From positions 1,047,743 through 1,111,742 of the forward strand of contig NZ_JACSQG010000001.1 in the NCBI RefSeq assembly GCF_014836765.1: DNA of 64,000 nt. Direction: 5' to 3'. The notes beneath the pieces were generated by a model. That model ran no database searches. It was not told the DNA's origin and was given only the letters and a program-made list of their open reading frames with translations. This document shows positions 19,336-27,480 of this stretch, one piece after another (positions within the stretch are counted from its first letter, which is position 1; each line of letters starts with the position of its first letter). The translations under genes and the position numbers were made by a program. The stretch is from Serpens gallinarum (GTDB taxonomy: Bacteria > Pseudomonadota > Gammaproteobacteria > Pseudomonadales > Pseudomonadaceae).

Positions 19336-19859
19336 AGCGTGGATTGCTGCTGATTCCGTTAGCGATCTTTCTGATTGTCGCGGCCTTCCTGGCCAAGGGG
19401 TTGTTTCTCAATCCCCAGGAGCTGCCTTCAGCCCTGATCGGCAAGCCGTTCCCCGCCTTTGAGTTGCCGAGTGTGCACGAAGGCAAGGCGGTCACCCGTG
19501 AGGCGCTGCTCGGCAAGCCGGCGTTGGTCAACGTGTGGGCGACCTGGTGCCCGACCTGTCGAGCCGAGCATGAAACGCTTAATGCGTTGGCCAGTCAGGG
19601 CGTGGTAATCCATGGCGTCAATTACAAGGATGACAACGCGGCGGCGCGCAAGTGGCTGACGGATTTGCTCGATCCCTACCAGATCAACATTGAAGATAAA
19701 GTCGGCAGCCTGGGTCTGGACCTGGGTGTCTATGGCGCGCCGGAAACCTTCCTCATCGACAAGCACGGCATCATCCGCCACAAGTATGTCGGTGCCATTG
19801 ACGAGCGCGTCTGGCGCCAGCAGCTGGCACCGCTTTACCAGGAGTTGCTCGACGAATGA
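19332..19859 (+). CDS. ccmG: Thiol-disulfide oxidoreductase CcmG/DsbE
   Basis: 175 residues. An N-terminal membrane anchor (about 5-25) precedes a periplasmic thioredoxin fold with active site WATWCPTCRAEH. The GAPETFLIDKHG segment with the cis-Pro region is typical of CcmG. It reduces the CXXCH cysteines of apocytochrome c before haem attachment. Start and stop overlap the neighbouring genes. Confidence 0.95.
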   Translation: MKRGLLLIPLAIFLIVAAFLAKGLFLNPQELPSALIGKPFPAFELPSVHEGKAVTREALLGKPALVNVWATWCPTCRAEHETLNALASQGVVIHGVNYKDDNAAARKWLTDLLDPYQINIEDKVGSLGLDLGVYGAPETFLIDKHGIIRHKYVGAIDERVWRQQLAPLYQELLDE

Positions 19860-20329
19860 AACGTTTGCTTGCCGCTGTGTTGTGCAGCCTGGCACTGTCC
19901 GGTTTGAGCTGGGCTGCCATTGATACCTACGAGTTTGCCAGCGAGGCTGAGCGTCAGCGGTTTCGCACGCTGACCTTCGAATTGCGCTGCCCCAAGTGCC
20001 AGAATCAGAACATCGCCGATTCCGACGCACCCATCGCCATGGACCTGCGCCGGGAAATCTACCGGATGATGGGGGAAGGCCAGAGCGACAAGCAGATCGT
20101 CGATTACCTGGTGGCCCGCTATGGCGATTTCGTGCTGTACAACCCGCCCGTCGAAGCCCGCACCCTGTTGCTCTGGTACGGACCCTGGGCGTTGCTGGGC
20201 GGTGGGCTGCTGGTGTTGCTGATCATTGTCGTGCGCAAGCGCAAGGTTGAAAGCGCACCGCAAAAAGCCCTGCTGTCCGCCGAAGAGCAGCAGCGTCTCT
20301 CTCATTTGCTGGATAAGAAAGACTCATGA
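19856..20329 (+). CDS. ccmH: Cytochrome c maturation protein CcmH
   Basis: 157 residues: cleavable signal peptide (about 1-20), the redox motif [14 protein letters not shown], and one C-terminal membrane segment (about 103-124). This is the short, CcmL-type CcmH; the TPR part is the separate ccmI that follows. It passes reducing power to apocytochrome. Confidence 0.95.
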   Translation: MKRLLAAVLCSLALSGLSWAAIDTYEFASEAERQRFRTLTFELRCPKCQNQNIADSDAPIAMDLRREIYRMMGEGQSDKQIVDYLVARYGDFVLYNPPVEARTLLLWYGPWALLGGGLLVLLIIVVRKRKVESAPQKALLSAEEQQRLSHLLDKKDS

Positions 20330-21522
20330 TCGATTTCTGGCTTGCCGCCGTCGTGCTATTGCTGGTGGCCTTGGCGTTTATATTGATTCCGGTGCTGCGC
20401 GGCCGTCACGCCCAGCGCGAGGAAGACCGTACTGCCCTTAACGTGGCGCTTTTCGAGGAGCGCCAGGCCGAGCTGGAGACCCAGCATGCTGCCGGCACCC
20501 TCAATAATGAACAATTCGCAGCAGGCAAAGCTGAGGCGGCCCGTGAGCTGCTGGCCGATACGGAAAACGTAGACGTACAGCGCAGTGCGCACCTGGGCCG
20601 CACCGCGCCGTTGCTGGCGGCGGTACTGGTGCCGGTGTTGGGCCTGGGCCTGTATATGTACTGGGGCGCCAGCGACAAGCTGGAACTGTCCCGCCAGTTC
20701 GACCAGGCACCGGCCTCGATGAGCGAAATGGTTGCCCGTCTGGAGCAGGCGGTCAAAGCCCAGCCAGAAGCGGCGGAAGGGTGGTACTACCTGGCGCGAG
20801 CCTATATGGTCGAAGAGCGTCCGGCCGATGCGGCCAAGGCGTTCGAGCGTACTGTGACGCTGGCAGGCCGTGATCCCGCATTGCTTGGCCAGTGGGCCCA
20901 GGCGCTGTACTTCGCCGGTGGCCAGCAGTGGTCCGAGCAAATCCAGTCGCTGACGCGCGAAGCGCTGCACATTGATCCTGAAGAAACGACGACCTTGGGC
21001 TTGCTGGGCATCTCTGCCTTCGAGGCCGGGCGTTTTGCCGAAGCGGTCGAGCACTGGGAAAGACTGGTTGCTACCTTGCCGGCCGATGACCCGTCGCGTG
21101 CGGCGATTCAAAGCGGTATCGAGCGTGCCCGCGCCCAGGCGGGCGATCAGTCGCAGGGCACCCAGGCGGCCCCGGTTAACGTTCAGCTCAAGATGCGGGT
21201 AGAACTGGGTGCGCAAGTGCGCGATCAGGTCCAGCCGGGCGATACCGTGTTCGTGTTCGCCCGCGCCGTCGATGGGCCGCCGGCCCCCCTGGCAGCCAAG
21301 CGGCTTAGCGTTGCCGAGTTGCCGGCTGAGCTGACCTTTACGGATGCCGATGCAATGCTTCCCCAGTTGCGCTTGTCCAACTTTCCGAAGGTCGAGCTGG
21401 TGGCGCGAATTTCCCGGGGCGGTGACCCGCAGAGTGGAGAGTGGATCGGGCGCAGCAAGGCGGTGGATTCCAGCAATACGCAACTCCAGCAGCTCGTCAT
21501 CGATCAACCCGATAGGCCCTGA
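20326..21522 (+). CDS. ccmI: Cytochrome c maturation TPR protein CcmI
   Basis: 398 residues. Two membrane segments (about 4-23 and 93-113) flank a cytoplasmic leucine-zipper-like loop; a periplasmic TPR region (about 140-270) and a C-terminal domain follow. CcmI binds the C-terminal helix of apocytochrome c and presents it to CcmF/H. It starts in an ATGA overlap with ccmH and ends the nine-gene operon. Confidence 0.93.
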   Translation: MIDFWLAAVVLLLVALAFILIPVLRGRHAQREEDRTALNVALFEERQAELETQHAAGTLNNEQFAAGKAEAARELLADTENVDVQRSAHLGRTAPLLAAVLVPVLGLGLYMYWGASDKLELSRQFDQAPASMSEMVARLEQAVKAQPEAAEGWYYLARAYMVEERPADAAKAFERTVTLAGRDPALLGQWAQALYFAGGQQWSEQIQSLTREALHIDPEETTTLGLLGISAFEAGRFAEAVEHWERLVATLPADDPSRAAIQSGIERARAQAGDQSQGTQAAPVNVQLKMRVELGAQVRDQVQPGDTVFVFARAVDGPPAPLAAKRLSVAELPAELTFTDADAMLPQLRLSNFPKVELVARISRGGDPQSGEWIGRSKAVDSSNTQLQQLVIDQPDRP

Positions 21523-21556
21523 ATAACAGCCGGCTCTGGCCGGCTCTGGAGAAGAG

Positions 21557-21988
21557 ATGCAGCGGCGCGCGCCCTGGTTGCACCTGAGTCGAGTCGTCCT
21601 GGGATCGCTGATGGTGGTACTGGCGGGCTGTGCCAGCGATGCGGTCTACCATTTGCCCGGTTCACAACCACAGCGCCAGCCAGCGCCTGTGCCTGAATCA
21701 CCGACCCGTCCGGTGATTACGCCTGCGGTCCCGGCCACGCCTTCCCCTGGCACGCCGTCAGTCCCGGCCACGCGCAAGACGCATCCGCGTTACGCGCCGC
21801 CTCCACACCTGGATGCCCATTGGGACAATCAGCTGGGGGTCTATGTCGTCAGTGGTCAATCACTCTATTACCGCGAACGCCTTTACTACCGCTGGAGCAA
21901 TGGCTGGTACTGCGCCGGCCAGCCGGGTGGTCCTTGGGAGGCGGTCGACGAGCCTAGCGTTCCCACGGGATTACGCGGCTTGCACTGA
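21557..21988 (+). CDS. Putative lipoprotein, unknown function
   Basis: 143 residues. A signal peptide ends in the lipobox LAGC (cleavage before Cys 25), followed by a Pro-rich linker to about residue 80 and a compact aromatic-rich C-terminal part (LYYRERLYYRWSNGWYC). It lies 34 bases after ccmI and may be read from the same message. Not recognised beyond the lipoprotein signal. Confidence 0.7.
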   Translation: MQRRAPWLHLSRVVLGSLMVVLAGCASDAVYHLPGSQPQRQPAPVPESPTRPVITPAVPATPSPGTPSVPATRKTHPRYAPPPHLDAHWDNQLGVYVVSGQSLYYRERLYYRWSNGWYCAGQPGGPWEAVDEPSVPTGLRGLH

Positions 21989-22169
21989 AGTGCCGCTCGT
22001 TGGGCGGCTGGCTGATGTCATCCAGGAATCCAGGCGTACCACGAGAAATGCTTGTCGGTGAGGCTGCGCGGTAGATTGACGCGTCGAAGATTGGACGAGC
22101 GTGCTGATGTTTTTTCGGTGTGAGACTGCTCAATTCCGTCGAGCGGATTTCGCGAGTCCAAAAAGCAGA

Positions 22170-22193
22170 AAGCCCCGCGGGATAGCGGGGCTT
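22170..22193 (-). terminator. Terminator of the 76-residue gene on the minus strand
   Basis: Read leftward: AAGCCCCGC, loop TATCCC, GCGGGGCTT, then TCTGCTTTTT. The nine-pair stem and T-rich tail fit an intrinsic terminator for the leftward gene ending at 22241. It could also stop rightward transcripts from the lipoprotein gene. Confidence 0.8.
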
Positions 22194-22240
22194 GGGTGAG
22201 GATGGTAGGTCATGAGCTACCTGTATCGTTCTGTTGTCGG

Positions 22241-22471
22241 TTACGCCGCCAGAGTCTTGCTGCGGGCGCGTTCGATGACGCGTTGCAATCGCTCGCTGCC
22301 CTGATAGTGCTCAGGGTAGAGGCGTTCGCTGTGACAGGCGATGCCGTGCTCGTTTACCAGCGTAAAGCTGAAATTACCTTTGCGGCTGGGTGCCAGAAAA
22401 TGGCAGTCAAGCGGTGCGAAGGCTTCGGATAGAACGCGGATTGCGTCCTGGGCGCGATGTTGAATAGACAT
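22241..22471 (-). CDS. Small conserved hypothetical protein
   Basis: 76 residues from the ATG at 22471 (MSIQHRAQDAIRVL), which has AAGGAAC about ten bases upstream. A longer frame from 22540 adds residues with no ribosome site. Hydrophilic, no membrane segment, pattern LDCHFLAPSRKGNFSFTLVNEHGIACHSERLYP. Function unknown. The upstream DNA is unusually rich in inverted repeats (22520-22800). Confidence 0.7.
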   Translation of the reverse strand: MSIQHRAQDAIRVLSEAFAPLDCHFLAPSRKGNFSFTLVNEHGIACHSERLYPEHYQGSERLQRVIERARSKTLAA

Positions 22472-22519
22472 ATTATTATGTGTTCCTTTTGCAAAAAACG
22501 ACTGTAGCCGTTTGTGAAG

Positions 22520-22800
22520 GCTCCGAATCCCGCCACTCACCTGAGTGGTCGTAATGTTCCTTATCGGAGCAGTGCCGCCAACGGAAGGTTCCGTAACCTG
22601 CTAGGTAAAGCTTAAGCAAGCTACGTGACAGTTGTGCGGCGGGTTATCAAGTTTGCGTGCGGCAGGGATAAGGTACTGATCCCTGTGGTTCCGTACTGAT
22701 CGTTCGTCGGGCTTTTGAGGGTCTTTCGAAGTGTGACTTCCAGCTGTGGCGAACGGGAATCGCCTGGAAATCCACACCGGGTGACGGTCGACTTGATAAC
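22520..22800. ncRNA. Structured non-coding stretch, candidate RNA or long leader
   Basis: No credible gene lies between 22472 and 22900. The stretch holds nested inverted repeats: GCTCCGA (22520) with TCGGAGC (22564) around CCACTCA/TGAGTGG (22533/22542); ACGGAA/TTCCGT (22581/22589); AGCTT/AAGCT (22609/22618); and a long-range pair GTTATCAAG (22643) with CTTGATAAC (22792). Inside the long-range pair are CAGGGAT/ATCCCTG, GAAG/CTTC and TGTGG/CCACA around GGCGA/TCGCC. The strand is undecided. It may be a leader of the leftward small gene or a separate RNA. No known family recognised. Confidence 0.4.
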
Positions 22801-22864
22801 TAACGAGGGTCACTCTAGCCCATTTGCAGCGGACGTGCATAGGGGTAGAGAAATCTTGAAATAG

Positions 22865-22892
22865 AAAAACCCGCCGAGCAAGGCGGGTTTTT
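22865..22892 (-). terminator. Terminator downstream of tRNA-Pro
   Basis: AAAAACCCGCC, loop GAGCAA, GGCGGGTTTTT: a perfect, two-way intrinsic terminator eight bases past the tRNA 3' end. Confidence 0.9.
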
Positions 22893-22900
22893 CGGGAGTT

Positions 22901-22977
22901 TGGTCGGAGCGACAGGATTCGAACCTGCGACCTTCTCGTCCCGAACGAGACGCGCTACCAAGCTGCGCTACGCTCCG
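22901..22977 (-). tRNA. tRNA-Pro(CGG)
   Basis: 77 nt on the minus strand with CCA encoded. Acceptor arms are CGGAGCG/CGCTCCG. The anticodon stem-loop CTCGT-TCGGG-ACGAG has anticodon CGG (proline). The T arm carries GGTTCGAATCC. A terminator follows. There is no sign of an integrated element at its 3' end. Confidence 0.95.
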
Positions 22978-23062
22978 TTTGGATGGCGCGCATTGTACCG
23001 AAAAACTTTTGATGCACAAGGGGTTAGGGAGGATTTTTTTCGCGGCCCGGTGACAAACGGGG

Positions 23063-23677
23063 TCATGTGCCGCCTGGGTTACCGGCCGGAACGGCGTGCT
23101 GTAGCAAGTCCGGGGTGTTCAGGTTGGCGAGGCGAATATCGTCCTCCGGGCAATCCAGGGCAATGGCGCCGTGGCGAATTAAAACGTGTCGAGGCGCGCG
23201 TTCACCGGCAAGCCAGGCGTGCTCGATACTGTCACGCAAGCTCACCGGAATTAGACTGAACAGAGGCTGCCAATGATCACCCTGGCGCAGCATTACGGGT
23301 CGCTGTGGGTGACGGACGGCCTGCTGGCGGATGGCATCGATCAGGTCGCCGTCGATCAGGGGGGCATCGCAGGGCAAAATCAGCAGGTGGTCGTGCCTGG
23401 CAGCTGCAAGGCCGGCGCGTATGCCCGCCAGAGGGCCTGGAAAATCATCATTCTGATCGGTCACCAGGCGGTCGGCGAAGGGCCGATAGCGATCGATATT
23501 GCGGTTGCAGGAAATGATCAGATCGTCGGTCAGCGGTCGGACGCAGTCATGCAGCCAGGCAATCAACGGGCGGCCCTGCCAGTCGATCAGCCCTTTGTCC
23601 CGGCCGCCCATGCGCTGGCCACGTCCGCCCGCCAGCAGAAGTACCGAGCAGGATGGCAGGACTAAGGGGGCAGGCAT
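23063..23677 (-). CDS. mobA: Molybdenum cofactor guanylyltransferase MobA
   Basis: 204 residues from the ATG at 23677 ([10 protein letters not shown]), which has AGGAG eight bases upstream. The nucleotide-binding motif [17 protein letters not shown] and the PCDAPLID metal-site region are typical. It adds GMP to molybdopterin to make the bis-MGD cofactor. It is divergent from moaB and moeA, the other cofactor genes. Confidence 0.94.
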   Translation of the reverse strand: MPAPLVLPSCSVLLLAGGRGQRMGGRDKGLIDWQGRPLIAWLHDCVRPLTDDLIISCNRNIDRYRPFADRLVTDQNDDFPGPLAGIRAGLAAARHDHLLILPCDAPLIDGDLIDAIRQQAVRHPQRPVMLRQGDHWQPLFSLIPVSLRDSIEHAWLAGERAPRHVLIRHGAIALDCPEDDIRLANLNTPDLLQHAVPAGNPGGT

Positions 23678-23746
23678 GGCGGGGCTCCTGGGGCAGGGGG
23701 CTGTGATATAACACTGCGACGTGAACCCCACAACTGGAAGCTGTTC

Positions 23747-24286
23747 ATGAATCACAAGGCTGATGCGCTGTTTGTTCCCCTAAGTATTGCCGTACTCACC
23801 GTAAGTGATACGAGAAGTCTGGAAACCGACACTTCCGGTCAACTGTTCGTTGACCGCCTGACGGCTGCCGGCCATTCCCTCGCCGAGCGGGTATTGCTTA
23901 AGGACGATCTTTACAAGATTCGCGCGCAAGTCGCGACCTGGATTGCCGATGAGCGCGTTCAGGTGGTCCTGATCACCGGAGGCACCGGCTTTACCGGGCG
24001 CGACAGCACCCCAGAGGCGGTGAGCTGCCTGTTCGACAAGCAGGTGGATGGTTTCGGTGAGCTGTTCCGGCAGGTTTCCTACGCCGACATCGGTACCTCC
24101 ACCGTGCAGTCCCGAGCGCTGGCCGGCCTGTCCAACCGTACGCTGGTGTGCTGCCTGCCGGGGTCCACCAATGCCTGTCGCACAGCCTGGGACAGTATCC
24201 TCGCCGAACAGCTGGATGCCCGCCACCGTCCGTGTAACTTCGTGGCACACCTCGTGCGCGCCGAGGCGTGTGGGAGTCGCGGATGA
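23747..24286 (+). CDS. moaB: Molybdenum cofactor biosynthesis protein MoaB
   Basis: 179 residues of the MoaB/MogA fold: [14 protein letters not shown] near the start and the nucleotide-site motif [17 protein letters not shown]. It is thought to activate molybdopterin by adenylation. The stop overlaps the moeA ATG (ATGA). Confidence 0.93.
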   Translation: MNHKADALFVPLSIAVLTVSDTRSLETDTSGQLFVDRLTAAGHSLAERVLLKDDLYKIRAQVATWIADERVQVVLITGGTGFTGRDSTPEAVSCLFDKQVDGFGELFRQVSYADIGTSTVQSRALAGLSNRTLVCCLPGSTNACRTAWDSILAEQLDARHRPCNFVAHLVRAEACGSRG

Positions 24287-25494
24287 GCAGCGAACCTTCG
24301 GCTTTATTGCCGCTAGATACTGCGCTGGAGCGGCTGCTGGCGCTGGCCGACGCGACGCCGATTATCGACTGCGAAGAAGTGACTCTGGATCAGGCGCAAG
24401 GCCGGGTGCTGGCTGATGCGCTATTGGCCGGGCTCGATTTGCCGCCCTGGGACAACAGCGCGATGGACGGTTACGCGCTGAATCTCGCCGACTGGCAGGG
24501 CGAGCCACTGCCGGTCGGGCAGCGACTCTTCGCTGGCAGCGCGCCGACGCTGTTGCAACCGGGGAGTTGTGCACGGATTTTCACCGGTGCGCCGCTGCCC
24601 GAAGGCGCAGACTGCGTTGAAATGCAGGAAAACGTCGAGGTGCTGGCGGATGGCCGAGTGCGTTTTCTGCAACCGCTCAGGACGCGCCAAAACGTACGGC
24701 CCAAGGGGCAGGAGACCCGCATCGGCGATTGCGTGCTGGCGGCCGGCAGCCGGTTGGGGCCCATTGAGCTAGGCCTGGCAGCATCGCTGGGGCAGGCGAG
24801 TCTGCGGGTGCGCCGCCGGCCACGCGTGGCGGTGCTGTCGACGGGCGATGAATTGGTGGAGCCGGGGCTGCCGCTGGGCCCTGGACAAATCTACAACAGC
24901 AATCGTCGTGTGCTGTGCAGCTGGTTGCAACGTCTGGGCTGCACGGTGGTGGATGTCGGCATCCTGCCTGACGATGCGCAGGCCACCCGTGAAGCGTTGG
25001 CGCGTCTGGGCGAGGTCGATCTGATTCTGTCCAGTGGAGGCGTTTCGGTCGGCGAGGCGGATTTTCTCGGCCAGGTACTGCGCGAGGCAGGCGAACTGGC
25101 TTTTTGGAAGTTGGCGATCAAACCGGGCAAGCCGCTGACCTGCGGGCACTATCGAGGCGTTCCGGTGCTCGGATTGCCCGGTAATCCAGCCTCGACGCTG
25201 GTGACCTTCGCGTTGCTGGCCCGACCCTATCTGTTACGCCGACTGGGCGTGACCAGCGTGGTGCCGCTGGGGTTCGACGTGCCGTCGGGCTTTGTTTGGA
25301 GCAAACCGGGCAAGCGCCGCGAGTACCTGCGCGCCCGCGTGGAACAGGGACGCGCCGTGATGTATGCGAACCAGAGCTCCGGCGTGTTGCTCAGCGCCGC
25401 CTGGGCCGAAGGCCTGGTGGAGGTGCGCGAAAATACAACGTTTTCCGAAGGCGATCCGGTGCGTTTCATCCCGTTCAGCGAGGTCTTGAATTAG
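24283..25494 (+). CDS. moeA: Molybdopterin molybdenumtransferase MoeA
   Basis: 403 residues from the ATG at 24283 that overlaps the moaB stop. Motifs PPWDNSAMDGYA, RIFTGAPLPEGAD, STGDELVEPG, SSGGVSVGEADF and GLPGNPAS are the MoeA set. It inserts molybdate into adenylated molybdopterin. Five more in-frame residues upstream are possible but not favoured. Confidence 0.95.
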   Translation: MSSEPSALLPLDTALERLLALADATPIIDCEEVTLDQAQGRVLADALLAGLDLPPWDNSAMDGYALNLADWQGEPLPVGQRLFAGSAPTLLQPGSCARIFTGAPLPEGADCVEMQENVEVLADGRVRFLQPLRTRQNVRPKGQETRIGDCVLAAGSRLGPIELGLAASLGQASLRVRRRPRVAVLSTGDELVEPGLPLGPGQIYNSNRRVLCSWLQRLGCTVVDVGILPDDAQATREALARLGEVDLILSSGGVSVGEADFLGQVLREAGELAFWKLAIKPGKPLTCGHYRGVPVLGLPGNPASTLVTFALLARPYLLRRLGVTSVVPLGFDVPSGFVWSKPGKRREYLRARVEQGRAVMYANQSSGVLLSAAWAEGLVEVRENTTFSEGDPVRFIPFSEVLN

Positions 25495-25501
25495 CGTCTG
25501 C

Positions 25502-25557
25502 GCATAGCCTGCGTTGCTCTGCGAGAGGCAGGCGTTGCGCTTGCATTCGGGCTATGC
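25502..25557. repeat. Inverted repeat after moeA
   Basis: GCATAGCC (25502-25509) and GGCTATGC (25550-25557) are perfect complements 40 bases apart, between the moeA stop and the cheV promoter. They could form a long hairpin that insulates cheV. No T-run follows. Confidence 0.5.
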
Positions 25558-25592
25558 CGGAATGCGCGGCAGCTGACCTCCCGCCAGAGCAC

Positions 25593-25619
25593 TACAGCTG
25601 CGCCTGCTTCGGCCGATAA
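25593..25619 (+). promoter_or_regulatory. Sigma-28 (FliA) promoter of cheV
   Basis: TACA (25593-25596), 15-base spacer, GCCGATAA (25612-25619). The -10 is an exact match to the sigma-28 consensus and the spacing is exact; the -35 differs from TAAA by one base. It lies 45 bases before the cheV start. fliA itself is at 1.7 kb in this window. Confidence 0.85.
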
Positions 25620-25664
25620 CCTGACAGCAGCAGGTTAGATCCGTCGGATAACACAGGAGCAGGC

Positions 25665-26585
25665 ATGGCCAGCATTCTCGATTCAGTAGACCAACGAACC
25701 CAATTGGTGGGTGAGAATCGCCTGGAGATTCTCCTGTTCCGCCTGTCCGGGCGGCAGCTCTTTGCAATCAACGTCTTCAAGGTGCAGGAAGTCCTGCAGA
25801 TGCCGCGCCTGAACCGTATGCCCCACCGGCATCCATGCGTGTGTGGTGTGGTCAACCTGCGCGGGCAGACCCTGCCGGTCATCGACCTTGCCAAGGCAAT
25901 CGGCATGCGTCCGCTGCAGTCTGAAGCGAGCACCATCATCGTTACGGAATACAACCGGTCAGTGCAGGCGTTCCTGGTCAGCAGCGTCGAGCGCATCTTC
26001 AACCTCAATTGGGAAGCGGTGCAGCCTCCGCCCAGTGGCGCCGGCCGCCAGCATTATCTGACCTCAATCACCAAGGTCGATGACCAACTGGTGGAAATCA
26101 TCGACGTGGAAAAAGTGCTGGCCGAGATCGTGCCCTACAACGCACAGGTGTCCAGCGAGCTGCTGGCGGACCCGATCTTTAAGAAGGCCGCTGGACGTGA
26201 AGTGCTGATCGTGGACGACTCCGGCGTGGCACTTGCGCAACTGAGCGAGACCCTCTCTCAACTGAACTTGACAATCCACACCGCCAGCGACGGCTTGAAA
26301 GGCCTGCAGAAGCTCCAGCAATGGGCCGATGCGGGCGAAGTGCTGACCGATAAGCTGCTGATGGTGTTTACCGACGCAGAGATGCCCGAAATGGACGGCT
26401 ACCGGTTGACCGCTGAAATTCGCCAGGACCCGCGCCTGCGTGATCTGTACGTGGTGCTGCATACCTCGCTGTCGGGCAACTTCAACGAGGCGATGGTGAA
26501 GAAAGTCGGGTGCGATAACTTCCTCTCCAAATTCCAGCCGGACCGCCTGGTAGACGTGATTCGCGACCGCCTGCTGCGAGACTGA
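25665..26585 (+). CDS. cheV: Chemotaxis coupling/response regulator CheV
   Basis: 306 residues: an N-terminal CheW-like domain (about 15-160, with VNLRGQTLPVIDLAKA) fused to a C-terminal receiver domain (about 178-300) with VDDSG, the phosphoacceptor Asp in VFTDAEMPEMDGY, and SKFQP in place of the usual xKP lysine loop. It couples receptors to CheA and takes part in adaptation. AGGAG precedes the ATG and a sigma-28 promoter lies upstream. Confidence 0.94.
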   Translation: MASILDSVDQRTQLVGENRLEILLFRLSGRQLFAINVFKVQEVLQMPRLNRMPHRHPCVCGVVNLRGQTLPVIDLAKAIGMRPLQSEASTIIVTEYNRSVQAFLVSSVERIFNLNWEAVQPPPSGAGRQHYLTSITKVDDQLVEIIDVEKVLAEIVPYNAQVSSELLADPIFKKAAGREVLIVDDSGVALAQLSETLSQLNLTIHTASDGLKGLQKLQQWADAGEVLTDKLLMVFTDAEMPEMDGYRLTAEIRQDPRLRDLYVVLHTSLSGNFNEAMVKKVGCDNFLSKFQPDRLVDVIRDRLLRD

Positions 26586-26676
26586 GTACGCCGGGTACGC
26601 CGGCGCGGGTGCGCAAGAACAGGCCTGTCCGTTATGCTGGCGGCTTGTCCATTGCGTGCCCCCTGGAGATCCTGTC

Positions 26677-27480
26677 ATGCACCTGTCCGCGCTGTATCGT
26701 TATCCGCTCAAGTCTGCCATGGGCGAACGCCTGCAGGCCTCCCCGGTAGACGAGCTCGGCTTGCACGGCGATCGGCGCTGGATGCTGGTGGATGCGGACA
26801 GTGGGCGGTTTCTCTCGCAACGTGTACTGCCGGCCATGACCCGGCTGCAGGCTCGCTGGCAGAGTGAGCAGCAGTTGTTGCTTAGCGCGCCGGAAATGTC
26901 ACCGCTGTTGGTGGACCTGCCTGCGGCCGACCAGGCTCTGCGCTCGGTCAGTGTGTGGAAGGACGAATTGAACGTGCCAGATGCCGGCGATGCGGCGGCG
27001 GACTGGGCGAGCCGCTTGCTGGGCCGCGCCTGCCGCCTGGTGTACGTACCTGCGCACCGTACACGGCAAGTAGACAGGCGTTATGCCGGCGACGGTCGGC
27101 GCGTGGCCTTCGCCGATGGTTTTCCCGTGTTGCTGATTGGTCAGGCCTCGCTCGAGGACCTGTCGGCACGCGTGGGCCGCCCGTTGGAGATGCGTCGTTT
27201 CCGGCCGAACCTGGTTATCGACGGCAGCCTACCCTATGCCGAAGATGGCTGGCGGCGTATTCGCATTGGCGAGGTCGAATTCCAGGTGGTCAAACCCTGC
27301 ACGCGCTGTGCGATTACTACCCTCGATCCGGATACCGGCGAGCGCAGCGTTGACCTGGAGCCGCTGGCCACGCTGCAGACCTACCGGCGTGGTGAAAAGG
27401 GAGTGATGTTCGGGCAAAACCTGCTCGTCGAGGGCGAGGGGCGGCTGGAAGTGGGAATGCCCGTCGAGTTACTCAACTGA
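26677..27480 (+). CDS. MOSC-domain protein (YcbX-like)
   Basis: 267 residues from the ATG at 26677 (MHLSALYRYPLKS) with TGGAGA upstream. N-terminal beta-barrel part (YPLKSAMGERL) plus MOSC domain with RFRPNLVIDG, GEVEFQVVKPCTRC (the conserved cysteine that binds molybdenum cofactor in the family) and FGQNL. Related proteins reduce N-hydroxylated compounds with molybdenum cofactor. It lies near the mob/moa/moe genes. Its 3' end overlaps the convergent slt gene by 12 bases. Confidence 0.85.
   Translation: MHLSALYRYPLKSAMGERLQASPVDELGLHGDRRWMLVDADSGRFLSQRVLPAMTRLQARWQSEQQLLLSAPEMSPLLVDLPAADQALRSVSVWKDELNVPDAGDAAADWASRLLGRACRLVYVPAHRTRQVDRRYAGDGRRVAFADGFPVLLIGQASLEDLSARVGRPLEMRRFRPNLVIDGSLPYAEDGWRRIRIGEVEFQVVKPCTRCAITTLDPDTGERSVDLEPLATLQTYRRGEKGVMFGQNLLVEGEGRLEVGMPVELLN

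Noticed and set aside
22601..22840. 79-codon minus-strand ORF in the structured region
   Set aside because: No ribosome site, biased to basic residues, and it coincides with inverted repeats that explain the sequence better.
22901..22977. tRNA-Pro as an integration site of the nearby genes
   Set aside because: No integrase, no repeated tRNA 3' end, and neighbours are housekeeping genes.
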